Shown one piece after another: positions 10,022 through 19,860 of a DNA stretch of 64,000 bases. Source of the stretch: Streptococcus suis (GTDB lineage Bacteria > Bacillota > Bacilli > Lactobacillales > Streptococcaceae); the NCBI GenBank assembly GCA_024583055.1, contig CP102145.1, forward strand, positions 2,046,001 through 2,110,000. Direction: 5' to 3'. The notes under the pieces are model-generated. The model was not told where the DNA came from. It did no database searches and saw only the letters and a list, made by a program, of their open reading frames with translations. The position numbers and the translations under genes are program-made. Every line of letters starts with the position of its first letter. Position 1 is the first letter of the stretch.

Positions 10022-10945
10022 TTATGGATTTGGAACAGAGAAACTGTCAGCATGTGCCAGGTCTCCGTAGGTATAACCACGGTCAAACCAGCGTTTGCGC
10101 TGTTCGGATGTACCGTGAGTGAAACTGTCTGGGACAGTCCGGCCGTAGGCTTCTTTTTGCAGGGTATCGTCACCTACTGCATGGGCTGCCTGCATGGCCT
10201 CGTCGATGTCACCAGCATCTAGCATGCCTTGGCCATCGACAAATTTGGCCCAAGCACCAGCATAGTAGTCTGCCTGCAGTTCCAGACGAACATTGAGGGC
10301 GTTTCCTTCCTTGTCAGACAGGCGGGCGCGCTCTTTATGGTAGGCACCGAGGACCTCTAGCTCGTTTTGAACATGGTGACCCACTTCGTGGGCAATGACG
10401 TAGGCCATGGCAAAGTCACCTTTAGCCTTGTAGCGGTTCCCTAATTCTTGATAGAAAGAGGTATCGATATAAATTTTTCGGTCAGCAGAACAGTAGAAGG
10501 GACCGGCTTGGGCTGATCCCATTCCGCATCCTGTGCTGGTTTGGTCAGTGTAGAAGACCAGAGTTGGAGCCTTGTAGGTCATGCCGTTTTTGTCAAATTC
10601 CTGGGTCCAGAAATCTTCTGTAGAGGCTAGGACCTTACTCATAAAGACAGCATCCTCATCGGAGACCTCAGTTCCTGCAGTTGATACCTGAGCGGATTGA
10701 TAGGGATTGACTCCAGATGAACCGCCCAATAGACCTCCCAGTCCTGAACTACCACCAAAGAGTATGAGGACTAGGAAGAGGATGATTTTTCCCTTCCAGC
10801 CTAGTCGTGAAAAGAGAAGCCCCAAGAGCATGCCACCACCGGAAGAGCCACTTCGACTGGTTCCTCCAGGAAAGAAGGAGCCACCGTTGGACTGACCACG
10901 TCTGTCCTCTATATTTTTACTTTGTCGTTGATTGTCTAACTTCAT
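10022..10945 (-). CDS. YpfJ-type neutral zinc metallopeptidase, membrane-anchored
   Basis: A 307-residue protein with a disordered Gly/Ser-rich N-terminus (GGSFFPGGTSRSGSSGGG), one membrane segment (about 42-65, IILFLVLILFGG), then an extracytoplasmic domain with the zinc motif HEVGHH (about 187-192). Further family hallmarks are QADYYAGAWA (the third ligand Glu/Asp region) and GTSEQRKRWFDRGY. It belongs to the 'putative neutral zinc metallopeptidase' family; the substrate is unknown. It is monocistronic and divergent from xseA, with ATG 10945 after TAGGAG. Confidence 0.88.
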   Translation of the reverse strand: MKLDNQRQSKNIEDRRGQSNGGSFFPGGTSRSGSSGGGMLLGLLFSRLGWKGKIILFLVLILFGGSSGLGGLLGGSSGVNPYQSAQVSTAGTEVSDEDAVFMSKVLASTEDFWTQEFDKNGMTYKAPTLVFYTDQTSTGCGMGSAQAGPFYCSADRKIYIDTSFYQELGNRYKAKGDFAMAYVIAHEVGHHVQNELEVLGAYHKERARLSDKEGNALNVRLELQADYYAGAWAKFVDGQGMLDAGDIDEAMQAAHAVGDDTLQKEAYGRTVPDSFTHGTSEQRKRWFDRGYTYGDLAHADSFSVPNP

Positions 10946-11089
10946 ATAAAACTCCTAAGTTTGTTCAAGTATATTATATAGTAAAATTCCTAAAAAGGCA
11001 CAAGAAAGCAATTACAAATTTATTCTCTAATTCTGAATAATCTTGCGATTTTTGGTATAATGAAAGAGATATAGACAGAAGGAGCTGAC

Positions 11090-12433
11090 ATGGTTGACTA
11101 TTTGTCGGTTAGTCATTTAACCAAGTATTTAAAATTAAAATTTGACCGTGATCCCTATCTAGAAAAGGTTTATTTGACAGGGCAGGTATCCAATTTCCGC
11201 AAGCGTCCGACCCACCAGTATTTTTCCCTCAAGGATGACAAGGCAGTTATCCAGGCGACCATGTGGGCAGGTATTTACAAAAATCTGGGCTTTGAGCTGG
11301 AAGAAGGTATGAAAATCAATGCGATTGGTCGGGTCCAGCTCTATGAGCCAAGTGGATCCTATTCGATTGTCATTGAAAAAGCTGAGCCAGACGGCATCGG
11401 AGCCTTGGCAATCAAGTTTGAGCAACTCAAGCAGTCCTTGACTGCAGAAGGCTTGTTCAAGCAGGAATTTAAGCAGCAACTGCCTCGCTTTACCCAGAAA
11501 ATTGGTGTCATTACCAGTCCAAGCGGCGCGGTCATTCAGGACATTATCACGACAGTCAGTCGGCGTTTTCCTGGTGTGGAAATTGTTCTCTACCCGACCA
11601 AAGTGCAGGGTGAGGGAGCGGCTCAGGAAGTAGCTGCCAATATCCAGAAAGCCAATAGCAGGGAGGATTTGGATGTCTTAATTGTCGGTCGTGGTGGTGG
11701 GTCTATTGAGGACCTCTGGGCATTCAACGAGGAAATGGTGGTTCGAGCCATTTTTGAATCGCGAATTCCGATTATTTCTAGCGTGGGTCATGAGACGGAC
11801 ACGACCTTGGCGGATTTTGTGGCAGATAGACGGGCAGCGACCCCGACGGCAGCAGCAGAATTGGCGACACCGGTGACCAAGGCGGACCTCTTAGGCTATT
11901 TGAACCAGCAGGAAAACCGTGCCTACCAGGCTATGACCAATCGGATTAAGTTTCGGCAAAGCCAGCTGGACAAAATCAGTCAGTCGGTTATTTTCAGGCA
12001 GCCAGAACGGCTTTATGATGGCTATGTGCAAAAATTAGACCGGTTGACCAGCCAGCTACAGACTAGGATGAAAGAGATTTTCGGGGATAACAAGCAGGCC
12101 AGTGTCCTGCTCCAGCAACGCCTACAGGGCTTGCAATTGCCCCAGAAAGTCAGCCGTTATCAGGAGAAGGTCAGCCAGTTGCAACGCTTGCTCAAGAGCA
12201 ATATGGCCAACATTTATGACAATAAAATGGCCAAGGCTGACAAGCTGATAGAGGCCATGACCATGCTGGATACCAGCCGCATCGTGGCGCGCGGTTATGC
12301 CATGCTGGAGCAGGCTGGTCGGGTCATTGATAGCGTAGAAAAGATTGAAAAAGATGAGCAGTTGACCATTGTCATGAAGGATGGTCGTGTGGATGTGGAG
12401 GTAAAGGATGTCCAAAAAAATGAAAACATTTGA
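11090..12433 (+). CDS. xseA: exodeoxyribonuclease VII large subunit
   Basis: A 447-residue catalytic subunit of exonuclease VII, a processive single-strand-specific DNA nuclease used in repair. It has an N-terminal OB fold (residues 1-105, with [22 protein letters not shown]), then the catalytic core with [15 protein letters not shown] and [22 protein letters not shown], then a long helical coiled-coil region that binds many XseB copies. An extended -10 (TGGTATAAT near 11055) precedes it. Its 3' end overlaps xseB by 26 nt, so the subunits are coupled. Confidence 0.97.
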   Translation: MVDYLSVSHLTKYLKLKFDRDPYLEKVYLTGQVSNFRKRPTHQYFSLKDDKAVIQATMWAGIYKNLGFELEEGMKINAIGRVQLYEPSGSYSIVIEKAEPDGIGALAIKFEQLKQSLTAEGLFKQEFKQQLPRFTQKIGVITSPSGAVIQDIITTVSRRFPGVEIVLYPTKVQGEGAAQEVAANIQKANSREDLDVLIVGRGGGSIEDLWAFNEEMVVRAIFESRIPIISSVGHETDTTLADFVADRRAATPTAAAELATPVTKADLLGYLNQQENRAYQAMTNRIKFRQSQLDKISQSVIFRQPERLYDGYVQKLDRLTSQLQTRMKEIFGDNKQASVLLQQRLQGLQLPQKVSRYQEKVSQLQRLLKSNMANIYDNKMAKADKLIEAMTMLDTSRIVARGYAMLEQAGRVIDSVEKIEKDEQLTIVMKDGRVDVEVKDVQKNENI

Positions 12434-12623
12434 AGAAAATTTAGCAGAACTTGAGGGAATTGTGACCCGCTTGGAGCAGGGAGATGTAGCCTTAGAAGAG
12501 GCTCTGGCTGAGTTCCAAAAGGGTATGGTCCTGTCCAAGGACTTGCAGAAAACCTTGGCTGATGCAGAAAAAACTCTGGTTAAGGTCATGCAGGCAGATG
12601 GTAGTGAAAGTGAGATGGTTTAG
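12408..12623 (+). CDS. xseB: exodeoxyribonuclease VII small subunit
   Basis: A 71-residue helical hairpin protein that coats the XseA coiled coil. Its family motif is [26 protein letters not shown], read in two parts, at residues 8-33. The start ATG 12408 overlaps the xseA 3' end, with GGAGGTAAAGG as ribosome-binding site. A second in-frame ATG at 12420 is possible. It is followed 2 nt later by ispA. Confidence 0.96.
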   Translation: MSKKMKTFEENLAELEGIVTRLEQGDVALEEALAEFQKGMVLSKDLQKTLADAEKTLVKVMQADGSESEMV

Positions 12624-12625
12624 GT

Positions 12626-13498
12626 ATGGATAAATTCAATCTCATAGGCTCAACCATTGAAAACTACTACAGAAACACCCACGCCTGTGTTTCGGAAAAG
12701 TTGATTGAGTCGATTCTCTACTCAATAGAAGCAGGAGGGAAACGCCTTCGTCCCCTCATCCTGCTGGAGGTTTTGGAGGGATTTGGCAAGACAGTGACAG
12801 ACGCCCACTATCAAATTGCTGCTGCTTTGGAAATGATTCACACGGGAAGTCTTATCCATGATGATTTACCTGCCATGGACAACGATGATTACCGTCGAGG
12901 TCGGTTGACAAACCACAAACAGTTTGACGAAGCTACAGCTATTTTGGCGGGGGATAGCCTTTTTCTGGATGCCTTTGATTTGGTAGCCCGTGCCGACTTA
13001 CCATCACCCATTATTGTTCAGTTAGTTCAGTTCCTAGCCACTTCCTCAGGCACATTTGGTATGGTTGGGGGACAGATGTTGGATATGAAAGGGGAGGGGC
13101 AGATGCTGGAGGCTACGGAACTCTTCAAGATTCATGAGAACAAAACTGGTCGTCTCCTGACTTATCCTTTCTATGCAGCTGGTATTATCGCAGAGCAGTC
13201 AGAATATGTCCAAGGGAGATTGTGGCAATTGGGCTCGCTGATTGGGTATGCATTTCAGATTCGGGATGATATTTTGGATGTGACAGCAAGTTTTGAAGAA
13301 TTAGGGAAAACGCCTAATAAGGATCTTGTGGCTGAGAAAGCAACTTTTCCAGCTTTGTTGGGCTTAGATGAATCTAAGAGTCTTCTTGAGGAAGCCTTGG
13401 ATAAGTCTATAAAAATTCTTGAGGAATTGACTCAGGATTATGATTTCAAGTCTGACAATATCATTAAGATTTTAGAAAGTTTACGAATCAATGAGTAA
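12626..13498 (+). CDS. ispA: polyprenyl (farnesyl/geranyl) diphosphate synthase
   Basis: A 290-residue trans-prenyltransferase that condenses IPP with allylic diphosphates to make farnesyl diphosphate for undecaprenyl carrier and quinone-type products. The first Asp-rich motif is DDLPAMD (about 83-89), followed by RRGRLTNH. The second is DDILD (about 216-220), with QIR before it. GGKRLRP at the IPP site is present. It lies in the order xseA-xseB-ispA-tlyA seen in many Firmicutes, and overlaps tlyA by 8 nt. The product chain length cannot be read with certainty. Confidence 0.93.
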   Translation: MDKFNLIGSTIENYYRNTHACVSEKLIESILYSIEAGGKRLRPLILLEVLEGFGKTVTDAHYQIAAALEMIHTGSLIHDDLPAMDNDDYRRGRLTNHKQFDEATAILAGDSLFLDAFDLVARADLPSPIIVQLVQFLATSSGTFGMVGGQMLDMKGEGQMLEATELFKIHENKTGRLLTYPFYAAGIIAEQSEYVQGRLWQLGSLIGYAFQIRDDILDVTASFEELGKTPNKDLVAEKATFPALLGLDESKSLLEEALDKSIKILEELTQDYDFKSDNIIKILESLRINE

Positions 13499-14312
13499 AG
13501 AACGAGTAGATGTGCTAGCCTACAAGCAGGGGCTTTTTGAGACTAGGGAGCAGGCCAAGCGAGGCGTCATGGCGGGCCTGGTGGTCAATGTCATCAATGG
13601 CGAGCGCTATGACAAGCCGGGCGAGAAAATCGATGAGGGGACCGAGCTCAAGCTCAAGGGTGAGAAATTAAAATATGTCAGCCGTGGTGGCCTCAAATTA
13701 GAGAAGGCCTTGCAGGTCTTTGGAATTTCTGTTGAAGGGCAGACGACCATTGATATTGGTGCTTCCACAGGCGGCTTTACGGATGTCATGCTCCAGTCTG
13801 GCGCCAAGCTGGTTTACGCCGTGGACGTTGGGACCAATCAATTGGCTTGGAAACTTCGGCAAGATGAGCGTGTAATTTCCATGGAGCAGTACAATTTCCG
13901 ATATGCTGAACTGGTTGATTTTGACCAGGGACAGCCAAGTTTTGCCTCTATTGATGTCAGCTTTATTTCGCTCAGTCTGATCTTGCCAGCCCTGCATAAT
14001 ATTTTGGCAGACGGCGGTCAGGTCGTAGCCCTGGTCAAGCCTCAGTTTGAAGCGGGACGGGAGCAGATTGGTAAAAATGGTATCGTTAAAGACAAGCAGG
14101 TTCATGTCAAAGTTTTGCAGGACGTGACCAAGATGGCCGTGGAGACTGGCTTTACCGTTAAGGCGCTCAGCTTTTCTCCGGTTCAGGGCGGTCAGGGCAA
14201 TATTGAATTTTTGGCTCATTTGGAAAAATCTGACCAGCCAGAAAATATGGTTGTGGGTCAGATTGGTGACTTGGTTGAGCAAGCACACGAGGAATTTAAG
14301 AAAGATGAATAA
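13491..14312 (+). CDS. TlyA/YqxC-family 2'-O-rRNA methyltransferase
   Basis: A 273-residue protein with an N-terminal S4 RNA-binding domain (residues 1-62) and a FtsJ-like SAM methyltransferase domain (IDIGASTGGFTDVML, about 85-99). In mycobacteria, TlyA 2'-O-methylates 16S and 23S rRNA; 'haemolysin' names for this family are historical. In Firmicutes it nearly always precedes argR and recN, as it does here. It overlaps argR by 8 nt. The start ATG 13491 lies inside the ispA 3' end. Confidence 0.93.
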   Translation: MSKERVDVLAYKQGLFETREQAKRGVMAGLVVNVINGERYDKPGEKIDEGTELKLKGEKLKYVSRGGLKLEKALQVFGISVEGQTTIDIGASTGGFTDVMLQSGAKLVYAVDVGTNQLAWKLRQDERVISMEQYNFRYAELVDFDQGQPSFASIDVSFISLSLILPALHNILADGGQVVALVKPQFEAGREQIGKNGIVKDKQVHVKVLQDVTKMAVETGFTVKALSFSPVQGGQGNIEFLAHLEKSDQPENMVVGQIGDLVEQAHEEFKKDE

Positions 14313-14730
14313 ACGAGAACGCTTAGAAGTAATAAAAGATTTGGTGGTCCGCTATCCGATCGATACCCAGGAAGAGATTGTGGAACGCTTGGAGGCTATG
14401 GGGGTCCATGCAACCCAGGCGACGGTTTCCCGGGATATCAAGGAGTTGGGTATCATCAAGGTGCCAGCAGCTGACAAGGGCTATATTTACGGTCTGCCTA
14501 AGGTGGGCCTGGCAAAGGTCCGCTCGAAAAATATCCTTGATTTTTCATATTCGGGTAACATGGTCAATATCAAATTGGTGCCTGGAAGTGCCATTGTTGT
14601 CAAACGGCAGATTGTGGAACAATTTGAGGACCAACTGTTCACCATCATTGCGGACGACGATAGTATCTTTTTAATCTTGAAGGACCAGGAAAAACTGCTT
14701 CAGTTGGAGCGCATGGTTAAAGGGTGGTAA
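14305..14730 (+). CDS. argR: arginine repressor ArgR/AhrC family
   Basis: A 141-residue transcription factor with an N-terminal winged helix (residues 1-70, ATQATVSRDIKELGI) and a C-terminal hexamerisation and arginine-binding domain (FTIIADDDSIFLI). The start is ATG 14305 inside the tlyA 3' end; upstream in-frame starts would read 34 residues of tlyA sequence in the wrong frame. Streptococci carry several ArgR paralogues, and this is the copy linked to recN. Whether it senses arginine itself cannot be read here. Confidence 0.93.
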   Translation: MNKRERLEVIKDLVVRYPIDTQEEIVERLEAMGVHATQATVSRDIKELGIIKVPAADKGYIYGLPKVGLAKVRSKNILDFSYSGNMVNIKLVPGSAIVVKRQIVEQFEDQLFTIIADDDSIFLILKDQEKLLQLERMVKGW

Positions 14731-14733
14731 GGG

Positions 14734-16395
14734 ATGTTACTAGAAGTTTCGATTAAGAATTTTGCCATTATCGAGCAGGTCTCTCTTAACTTTGAAAAGG
14801 GTATGACCATTCTCTCTGGTGAGACGGGAGCTGGGAAGTCTATCATTATCGACGCCATGAACCTTATGTTGGGGGCGCGGGCGACTACTGATGTCATCCG
14901 CCACGGGGCTGCCAAGGCGGAGATTGAGGGGCTTTTCTCTTTTGAACATAGCAGAGCCTTGGAGCAGATTTTGGAGGAGCAGGGGATTGAAGTGGCTGAC
15001 GAGCTGATTATCCGTCGGGAAATCCTGCAAAATGGTCGGTCGGTCAGCCGGGTCAACGGTCAAATGGTCAACCTGTCTGTCCTCAAGCAAATTGGTCAGC
15101 ACTTGGTCGACATTCACGGTCAACATGACCAGGAAGAATTGATGAAGTCCCAGCACCATATCCGTCTGTTGGATAGCTTTGGAGAAGAGGATTTTTGGAC
15201 CCTCAAGGACAACTACCAAGCGACTTTTGATGCCTACCGTAGCCTCCGCAAGCGCGTGCTTGAAAAGCAGAAAAACGAGCAGGAACACAAGTCTCGTATC
15301 GAGATGTTGGAGTATCAGATTGCGGAGATTGAATCCGCTGACCTCCAGCTTGGTGAGGATATCCAGCTCAATCAGGAGCGGGATAAGCTACTCAATCATA
15401 AGCAGATTGCAGATACGCTGACCAATGCCTACGCCCTCCTGGACAATGAGGATTTCTCCAGCGTCAACAATATCCGCTCAGCCATGGGGGATTTGCAGAG
15501 TTTGGAAGAATTCGACCCAGAATACAAGGCCCTATCGACCAGCCTGACCGAGGCCTACTATGTGATGGAGGATGTGGCCAAGCGATTGGGTGATGTGGTG
15601 GACAATTTGGAGTTTGACGGCAACCGTCTCATGCAGCTGGAAAGTCGCTTAGACCTGCTCAACACCATGACCAAGAAATATGGCGGTTCGGTCGACGATG
15701 TCCTCGATTATTTGGCAAAAATCACTGAAGAGTACAATCTTTTGACCGGTAACGACCTGTCTGGTGATGACCTGGAAGTCCAGCTCAAGACCTTGGAGAA
15801 AGACTTGGTTAACTTGGCTGGTCAATTGAGTCAGGCCCGTCATGAGTTGGCCCAGATTTTAGAAGAGGTTATTCGCCAGGAATTGCAGGACTTGTATATG
15901 GAGAAGGCCAAGTTCCAGGTTCGATTTACTAAGGGTAAATTCAGCAAGGAGGGCCATGAAACGGTGGAATTTTATATTTCTGCCAATCCTGGAGAGGATT
16001 TCAAACCCCTGGTCAAGGTGGCCTCAGGAGGAGAATTGTCTCGCCTCATGTTGGCCATTAAATCAGCCTTTGCCCGCAAGGAAGGCAAGACATCCATTGT
16101 ATTTGACGAGGTGGACACGGGTGTATCTGGTCGCGTAGCCCAGGCCATTGCCCAGAAAATTTACAAAATCGGTCAATACGGTCAGGTCTTGGCGATTTCG
16201 CACTTGCCACAGGTGATTGCGATTGCGGATTACCAGTTTTTTATTGAGAAAGTATCGGACGAGCATTCGACCGTTTCTCGTGTGCGTCTCTTGACGACGG
16301 ATGAACGGGTGGAAGAGATTGCCAAGATGTTGGCTGGTGACACAGTGACGGAGGCAGCCAGAACGCAGGCCAGAGAATTAGTGATGAAAGGTTGA
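14734..16395 (+). CDS. recN: DNA repair protein RecN
   Basis: A 553-residue SMC-like ATPase that acts early in double-strand break repair. Walker A is SGETGAGKS (about 29-37). Two long coiled-coil segments surround the middle, and the C-terminal ATPase half has ASGGELSRLMLAIK followed by IVFDEVDTGVSG. ISHLPQVIAIADYQF closes the head. The start is 3 nt after argR. Last gene of the xseA operon. Inference: no strong terminator follows, only 156 nt up to the next gene. Confidence 0.97.
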   Translation: MLLEVSIKNFAIIEQVSLNFEKGMTILSGETGAGKSIIIDAMNLMLGARATTDVIRHGAAKAEIEGLFSFEHSRALEQILEEQGIEVADELIIRREILQNGRSVSRVNGQMVNLSVLKQIGQHLVDIHGQHDQEELMKSQHHIRLLDSFGEEDFWTLKDNYQATFDAYRSLRKRVLEKQKNEQEHKSRIEMLEYQIAEIESADLQLGEDIQLNQERDKLLNHKQIADTLTNAYALLDNEDFSSVNNIRSAMGDLQSLEEFDPEYKALSTSLTEAYYVMEDVAKRLGDVVDNLEFDGNRLMQLESRLDLLNTMTKKYGGSVDDVLDYLAKITEEYNLLTGNDLSGDDLEVQLKTLEKDLVNLAGQLSQARHELAQILEEVIRQELQDLYMEKAKFQVRFTKGKFSKEGHETVEFYISANPGEDFKPLVKVASGGELSRLMLAIKSAFARKEGKTSIVFDEVDTGVSGRVAQAIAQKIYKIGQYGQVLAISHLPQVIAIADYQFFIEKVSDEHSTVSRVRLLTTDERVEEIAKMLAGDTVTEAARTQARELVMKG

Positions 16396-16551
16396 TGAGG
16401 GAGTGGTCAAACCTTAGCTGATTTGACAGGCTGGGACCAGTTTGAGGCTGTTATGAAATGTAGAATACAGCATATAAATCCTTTACAGAAAAACGGAAAA
16501 CTGCTAAAATATATGTAAATAATCACTCTCTATATAAAGTAGGTGGCTAGC

Positions 16552-16935
16552 ATGAAACAGTATCTAGGTCGGTTTGTAGGTGTTTTATTGGTCTTGAGTT
16601 TATTCCTTCCCTTTGCCTTTACTCCCAATCTGAAGACTTTTGAGGTTGTCACGATTTCTGGATGGGCCTATTTCAGCGGTAGTCTCTTTGCTCTCCTTTG
16701 TCTGGCTCTGGTACTTGCCTTCTGTTTTAAATTGGTGCTGTTTTCCAAGACCGTCAACCTGTTACTCTTTGCTGGTGCTGGGCTCACGACACTATATTTT
16801 TATAGTTTGCAGCTACAGGCAGTTGGCAGCTCATTTCTGACTCGATTGGATGAATTTCCTGTTGGCTACTTTCTCTGTGGTGTCTTCTTGGTACTTGAGC
16901 TTGGATTCACCTTGAAAGAATTGCTTTCTCAGTAA
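16552..16935 (+). CDS. hypothetical four-helix membrane protein
   Basis: A 127-residue protein with four predicted membrane segments (about 7-24, 38-64, 68-88 and 100-122) and short loops. No motif was recognised. The start ATG 16552 has AGGTGG 5 nt upstream. An in-frame GTG 9 nt earlier lies within that site. It is a single gene between recN and degV, with its own -10-like TATAAA near 16532 and a terminator at 16981. Probably a small integral membrane protein of unknown role. Confidence 0.65.
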   Translation: MKQYLGRFVGVLLVLSLFLPFAFTPNLKTFEVVTISGWAYFSGSLFALLCLALVLAFCFKLVLFSKTVNLLLFAGAGLTTLYFYSLQLQAVGSSFLTRLDEFPVGYFLCGVFLVLELGFTLKELLSQ

Positions 16936-16980
16936 GTGTGACATATCTTACTTTTTATCAATAATGCTTGAAAGCAGTAT

Positions 16981-17011
16981 AGGGCTAGGTTTTAGTGGTC
17001 TAGCCTTTTTT
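16981..17011 (+). terminator. terminator of the membrane protein gene
   Basis: GGCTAG / CTAGCC hairpin (loop of 11) followed by T6. Confidence 0.75.
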
Positions 17012-17087
17012 CATTTCTAGCGTTTTATTTTTGAGGTGATTTTTGCTATAATAGTAGACATATTTGTAGAGAATTGTAGGATGAAAT

Positions 17088-17921
17088 ATGTCAAGGATTA
17101 AAATTGTAACAGATTCAAGCACCACTATCGAGCCACACTTGCTGGAAGAACTGGGAATTACGGTTGTTCCTCTTTCGGTGATGATTGATGGAGTGGTCTA
17201 TTCGGATAGCGACCTGACAGAGGGGCAATTTTTACAACTGATGCGCAATGCTAAGAGCTTGCCGAAGACCAGTCAACCTCCAGTGGGGGTCTTTGCAGAA
17301 ACCTTTGCTGATTTGGCCAAGGACGGTAGTCAAGTGATTGCCATCGTCTTATCTCACGCCCTTTCGGGCACCGTTGAGGCTGCTCGTCAAGGGGCAACCT
17401 TGTCCGGTGTTGATGTGACGGTTATTGATTCAAGCTTTACAGACCAGGCTGCTAAATTCCAGGTGGTTGAGGCTGCTCGTCTGGCTCAAGCTGGGGCTAG
17501 CAAGGAGGAAATCTTGGCGGCCATCGAGCAGGTGCGAGAAAAAACAGAATTGTATATTGGCGTATCGACGCTTGAAAATCTGGTTAAGGGAGGCCGTATT
17601 GGTCGCGTTCAAGGGCTCTTAAGCAGCTTGCTCAATATCCGTATCATTATGACCATGAAAAATCATCAGCTAGAGCCCATTGTGAAGGGTCGGGGCAACA
17701 AGACCTTCAAGAAATGGTTGGATGAGTTTATTGGTCAATTAGCCGATAAAAAGGTGGCTGAAATCGGCATTTCCTATGCAGGCGCAGCAGATTTTGCCCA
17801 GCAGATGAAAGAACAGTTACAGCCCTACCTAGCCAAGGATATCGCTGTCCTAGAAACCGGCTCTATCATACAAACCCACACTGGTGAAGATGCCTGGGCT
17901 ATCTTAGTACGCTATGAATAA
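17088..17921 (+). CDS. DegV family fatty-acid-binding protein
   Basis: A 277-residue DegV protein. By family knowledge (FakB type) it binds a fatty acid and presents it to the FakA kinase. The N-terminal signature [19 protein letters not shown] and the binding-site patterns SQPPVG and [11 protein letters not shown] are present, with GRIGRVQG in the second half. An extended -10 (TGCTATAAT, about 17045) and AGGATGAA precede ATG 17088. It overlaps the SGNH hydrolase gene by 8 nt. Which FakB paralogue it is, and its acyl preference, cannot be told. Confidence 0.92.
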   Translation: MSRIKIVTDSSTTIEPHLLEELGITVVPLSVMIDGVVYSDSDLTEGQFLQLMRNAKSLPKTSQPPVGVFAETFADLAKDGSQVIAIVLSHALSGTVEAARQGATLSGVDVTVIDSSFTDQAAKFQVVEAARLAQAGASKEEILAAIEQVREKTELYIGVSTLENLVKGGRIGRVQGLLSSLLNIRIIMTMKNHQLEPIVKGRGNKTFKKWLDEFIGQLADKKVAEIGISYAGAADFAQQMKEQLQPYLAKDIAVLETGSIIQTHTGEDAWAILVRYE

Positions 17922-18744
17922 TCGAAAAGTTTTTCATGGGCTCTTTTATTTCTTTCTGTGCTTGATATTGACCGTCTTTCTGTTTGACTGGCTGATTCCA
18001 AAGGCTGCATCAAGGGTGTCTCCTTCAGAAATCAGTCAGTCAGACGAGCGCCCCATCCTACACTATGTTGCGATTGGTGATTCATTGACGGAAGGTGTGG
18101 GGGATACCACGGGCCAAGGAGGCTTTGTTCCGCTTCTGGCTCAAGATTTGGCCAACCAGCTCTCAGTGGATGTTGTCGATGCCAATTATGGCATTGCAGG
18201 CAATACCAGCAACCAGATTTTAAAAAGGATGAAGTCTGATAAGAAATTGCAGGCAGATTTGAAGCGGGCGGATTTGATGACTTTGACGGTTGGTGGAAAT
18301 GATTTGCGAAAGGTGATTATGAACAATATCACCGATTTAAAAGTATCTTCTTTCAATAAGCCATCCAAGGATTATGCCAAAAGACTGAAAGAGATTATTG
18401 ACTACGCCCACAAGCAAAATAAGGATTTACCTATTTACGTTGTTGGTATTTACAATCCTTTCTTTTTAAGTTTTCCAGAAATGACCGAAATGCAGACTAT
18501 CGTGGATAATTGGAATGAAGTGACTGCCAAGACGCTTGAAGAGCAGGACAAGGTTTACTTTGTTCCCATCAATGATTTGCTTTACAAGGGATTGGAAGAA
18601 GAGGTGGGTATCAGTTCCACTGATGCAGGTACTAGAAATAATCTACTCTACAACGAAGATAGTTTTCACCCCAATAATACGGGCTATGAAATTATAAAGA
18701 AAGCAATCGTGGAGAAAATACATGAAACCCCAAAAGAATGGTAA
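17914..18744 (+). CDS. SGNH/GDSL hydrolase, membrane-anchored
   Basis: A 276-residue lipase/esterase of the YpmR-like SGNH type. An N-terminal membrane segment or uncleaved signal (about 9-27) is followed by an extracytoplasmic catalytic domain: block [10 protein letters not shown] with the nucleophile Ser, GGND in block III, and [11 protein letters not shown] with catalytic Asp and His near the end. Its position before a YpmS gene matches the B. subtilis ypmR-ypmS order. It overlaps its neighbours on both sides (8 nt with degV, 23 nt with the ypmS-like gene). Likely acts on envelope lipids or glycans; the substrate is unknown. Confidence 0.9.
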   Translation: MNNRKVFHGLFYFFLCLILTVFLFDWLIPKAASRVSPSEISQSDERPILHYVAIGDSLTEGVGDTTGQGGFVPLLAQDLANQLSVDVVDANYGIAGNTSNQILKRMKSDKKLQADLKRADLMTLTVGGNDLRKVIMNNITDLKVSSFNKPSKDYAKRLKEIIDYAHKQNKDLPIYVVGIYNPFFLSFPEMTEMQTIVDNWNEVTAKTLEEQDKVYFVPINDLLYKGLEEEVGISSTDAGTRNNLLYNEDSFHPNNTGYEIIKKAIVEKIHETPKEW

Positions 18745-19321
18745 GATAAAGATTTGGAAATGGTTGTTTTTGGCACTTCTAGCTTGTAATGTCGGTGCCT
18801 ATATTGTCCTTATCAATCGTGTGCAGGATAAGCGTGAAGACTTGACGGTTTTCGTAAAAAATAATCCTGACGATGTCAAAATAGGGACATTTACGACCAC
18901 AAGAGAACAGCTGAATCAGACACTTGAAAACTATCTCAAAGAATATCAAACCAAAGATTTTGAATATTCCATTGCCCTGACCAGCCAACAGATTGTCTTT
19001 GAGGGCAGTTACAAGTTGTTTGGTGTGGAAATTCCCCTCTATCTCTATTTCCAGCCAAGTAAGATGAAGGATGGAAGTATCATGTTGCAAATAATGGAAG
19101 TTTCAGCAGGCAGTCTATCTTTACCCAAAGCAGAGGTTCTAAATTATTTGAAGAAAAATTATAAATTTCCAGACTATGTCCATGTGGATACGGAGGCATC
19201 TAGAGTGCAGGTCCAGCTCCAGGAAATGGAGAATAAGCTAGGGATTTATGCCAAAATGAATACGCTTGATTTATATAATGACCAATTTATTATTGATATT
19301 TACAAAACAGAAATAAAATAA
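18722..19321 (+). CDS. YpmS family (DUF2140) membrane-anchored protein
   Basis: A 199-residue protein with one N-terminal membrane helix (about 9-29), then an extracytoplasmic domain rich in beta strands. The family pattern PLYLYFQPSKMKDGSIML is visible. The function is unknown; it is regularly encoded beside an SGNH hydrolase, as here, so a joint envelope role is inferred. The start ATG 18722 lies within the SGNH gene, with GTGGAG upstream. Confidence 0.85.
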   Translation: MKPQKNGKIKIWKWLFLALLACNVGAYIVLINRVQDKREDLTVFVKNNPDDVKIGTFTTTREQLNQTLENYLKEYQTKDFEYSIALTSQQIVFEGSYKLFGVEIPLYLYFQPSKMKDGSIMLQIMEVSAGSLSLPKAEVLNYLKKNYKFPDYVHVDTEASRVQVQLQEMENKLGIYAKMNTLDLYNDQFIIDIYKTEIK

Positions 19322-19323
19322 CA

Positions 19324-19360
19324 CTTTAAGCTTGACCAAAAGCTTAAAATTGGATAAGAT
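19324..19360 (+). promoter_or_regulatory. HU gene promoter with palindrome over the -35 box
   Basis: TTGACC (19332-19337), 17-nt spacer, TAAGAT (19355-19360). The -35 sits in the loop of a perfect inverted repeat, TTTAAGCTT-GACCAA-AAGCTTAAA (19325-19348). The palindrome could be an operator, or the upstream terminator overlapping the promoter. Confidence 0.6.
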
Positions 19361-19406
19361 ATTAGAGTGAGTAGTCACTCAGAAAATAATTGGAGGATTT
19401 AGCAAA

Positions 19407-19682
19407 ATGGCTAATAAACAAGATTTGATCGCAAAAGTTGCAGAAGCAACTTCATTGACTAAAAAAGATTCTGCAGCAGCAGTTGATGCGGTATTCGCAG
19501 CAGTAGCTGACTACCTTGCAGCTGGTGAGAAAGTTCAATTGATTGGCTTCGGTAACTTCGAAGTTCGTGAGCGTTCAGCACGTACAGGTCGCAACCCTCA
19601 AACAGGTGCAGAAATCAAAATCGCAGCTTCTAAGGTTCCTGCTTTCAAAGCTGGTAAAGCACTCAAGGATGCTGTAAAATAA
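19407..19682 (+). CDS. hup: HU DNA-binding protein
   Basis: A 91-residue histone-like nucleoid protein, homodimeric, which bends DNA non-specifically. The family signature is [21 protein letters not shown] (residues 47-67), covering the DNA-binding arm. It is full length. The codon choice appears strongly biased, as expected for an abundant protein. TGGAGG precedes ATG 19407. It is monocistronic, with a strong terminator. Confidence 0.98.
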   Translation: MANKQDLIAKVAEATSLTKKDSAAAVDAVFAAVADYLAAGEKVQLIGFGNFEVRERSARTGRNPQTGAEIKIAASKVPAFKAGKALKDAVK

Positions 19683-19691
19683 TTCAGCATT

Positions 19692-19739
19692 AAAAAGCCC
19701 GTCATATCAAGCTTTCTAGCTTGTTCGACGGGCTTTTTT
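19692..19739 (+). terminator. HU gene terminator
   Basis: AAAAAGCCCGTC / GACGGGCTTTTTT long stem, with a second AAGC / GCTT hairpin nested in the loop. Very strong. Confidence 0.92.
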
Positions 19740-19744
19740 CTGTG

Positions 19745-19766
19745 TTTTGGGGCATTTTTGGGGCAT
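19745..19766 (+). repeat. perfect tandem 11-bp repeat behind the HU gene
   Basis: TTTTGGGGCAT occurs twice without a gap, just after the HU terminator. Such GGGGCAT repeats resemble integrase arm sites of streptococcal mobile elements. No integrase is present, so a scar or unused attachment site is only a possibility. Confidence 0.35.
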
Positions 19767-19860
19767 AAAATCAGTATTTCAGAACGTCGACAAACTGTAT
19801 TCTGGATAAATAAACTAAGTAGCTCTGCTAAGAAAAAACTATAATTTAGTTTATTTTGCA

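Noticed and set aside
13698..14288. 196-codon minus-strand frame over tlyA
   Set aside because: Shadow of a conserved gene; no ribosome-binding site or family match.
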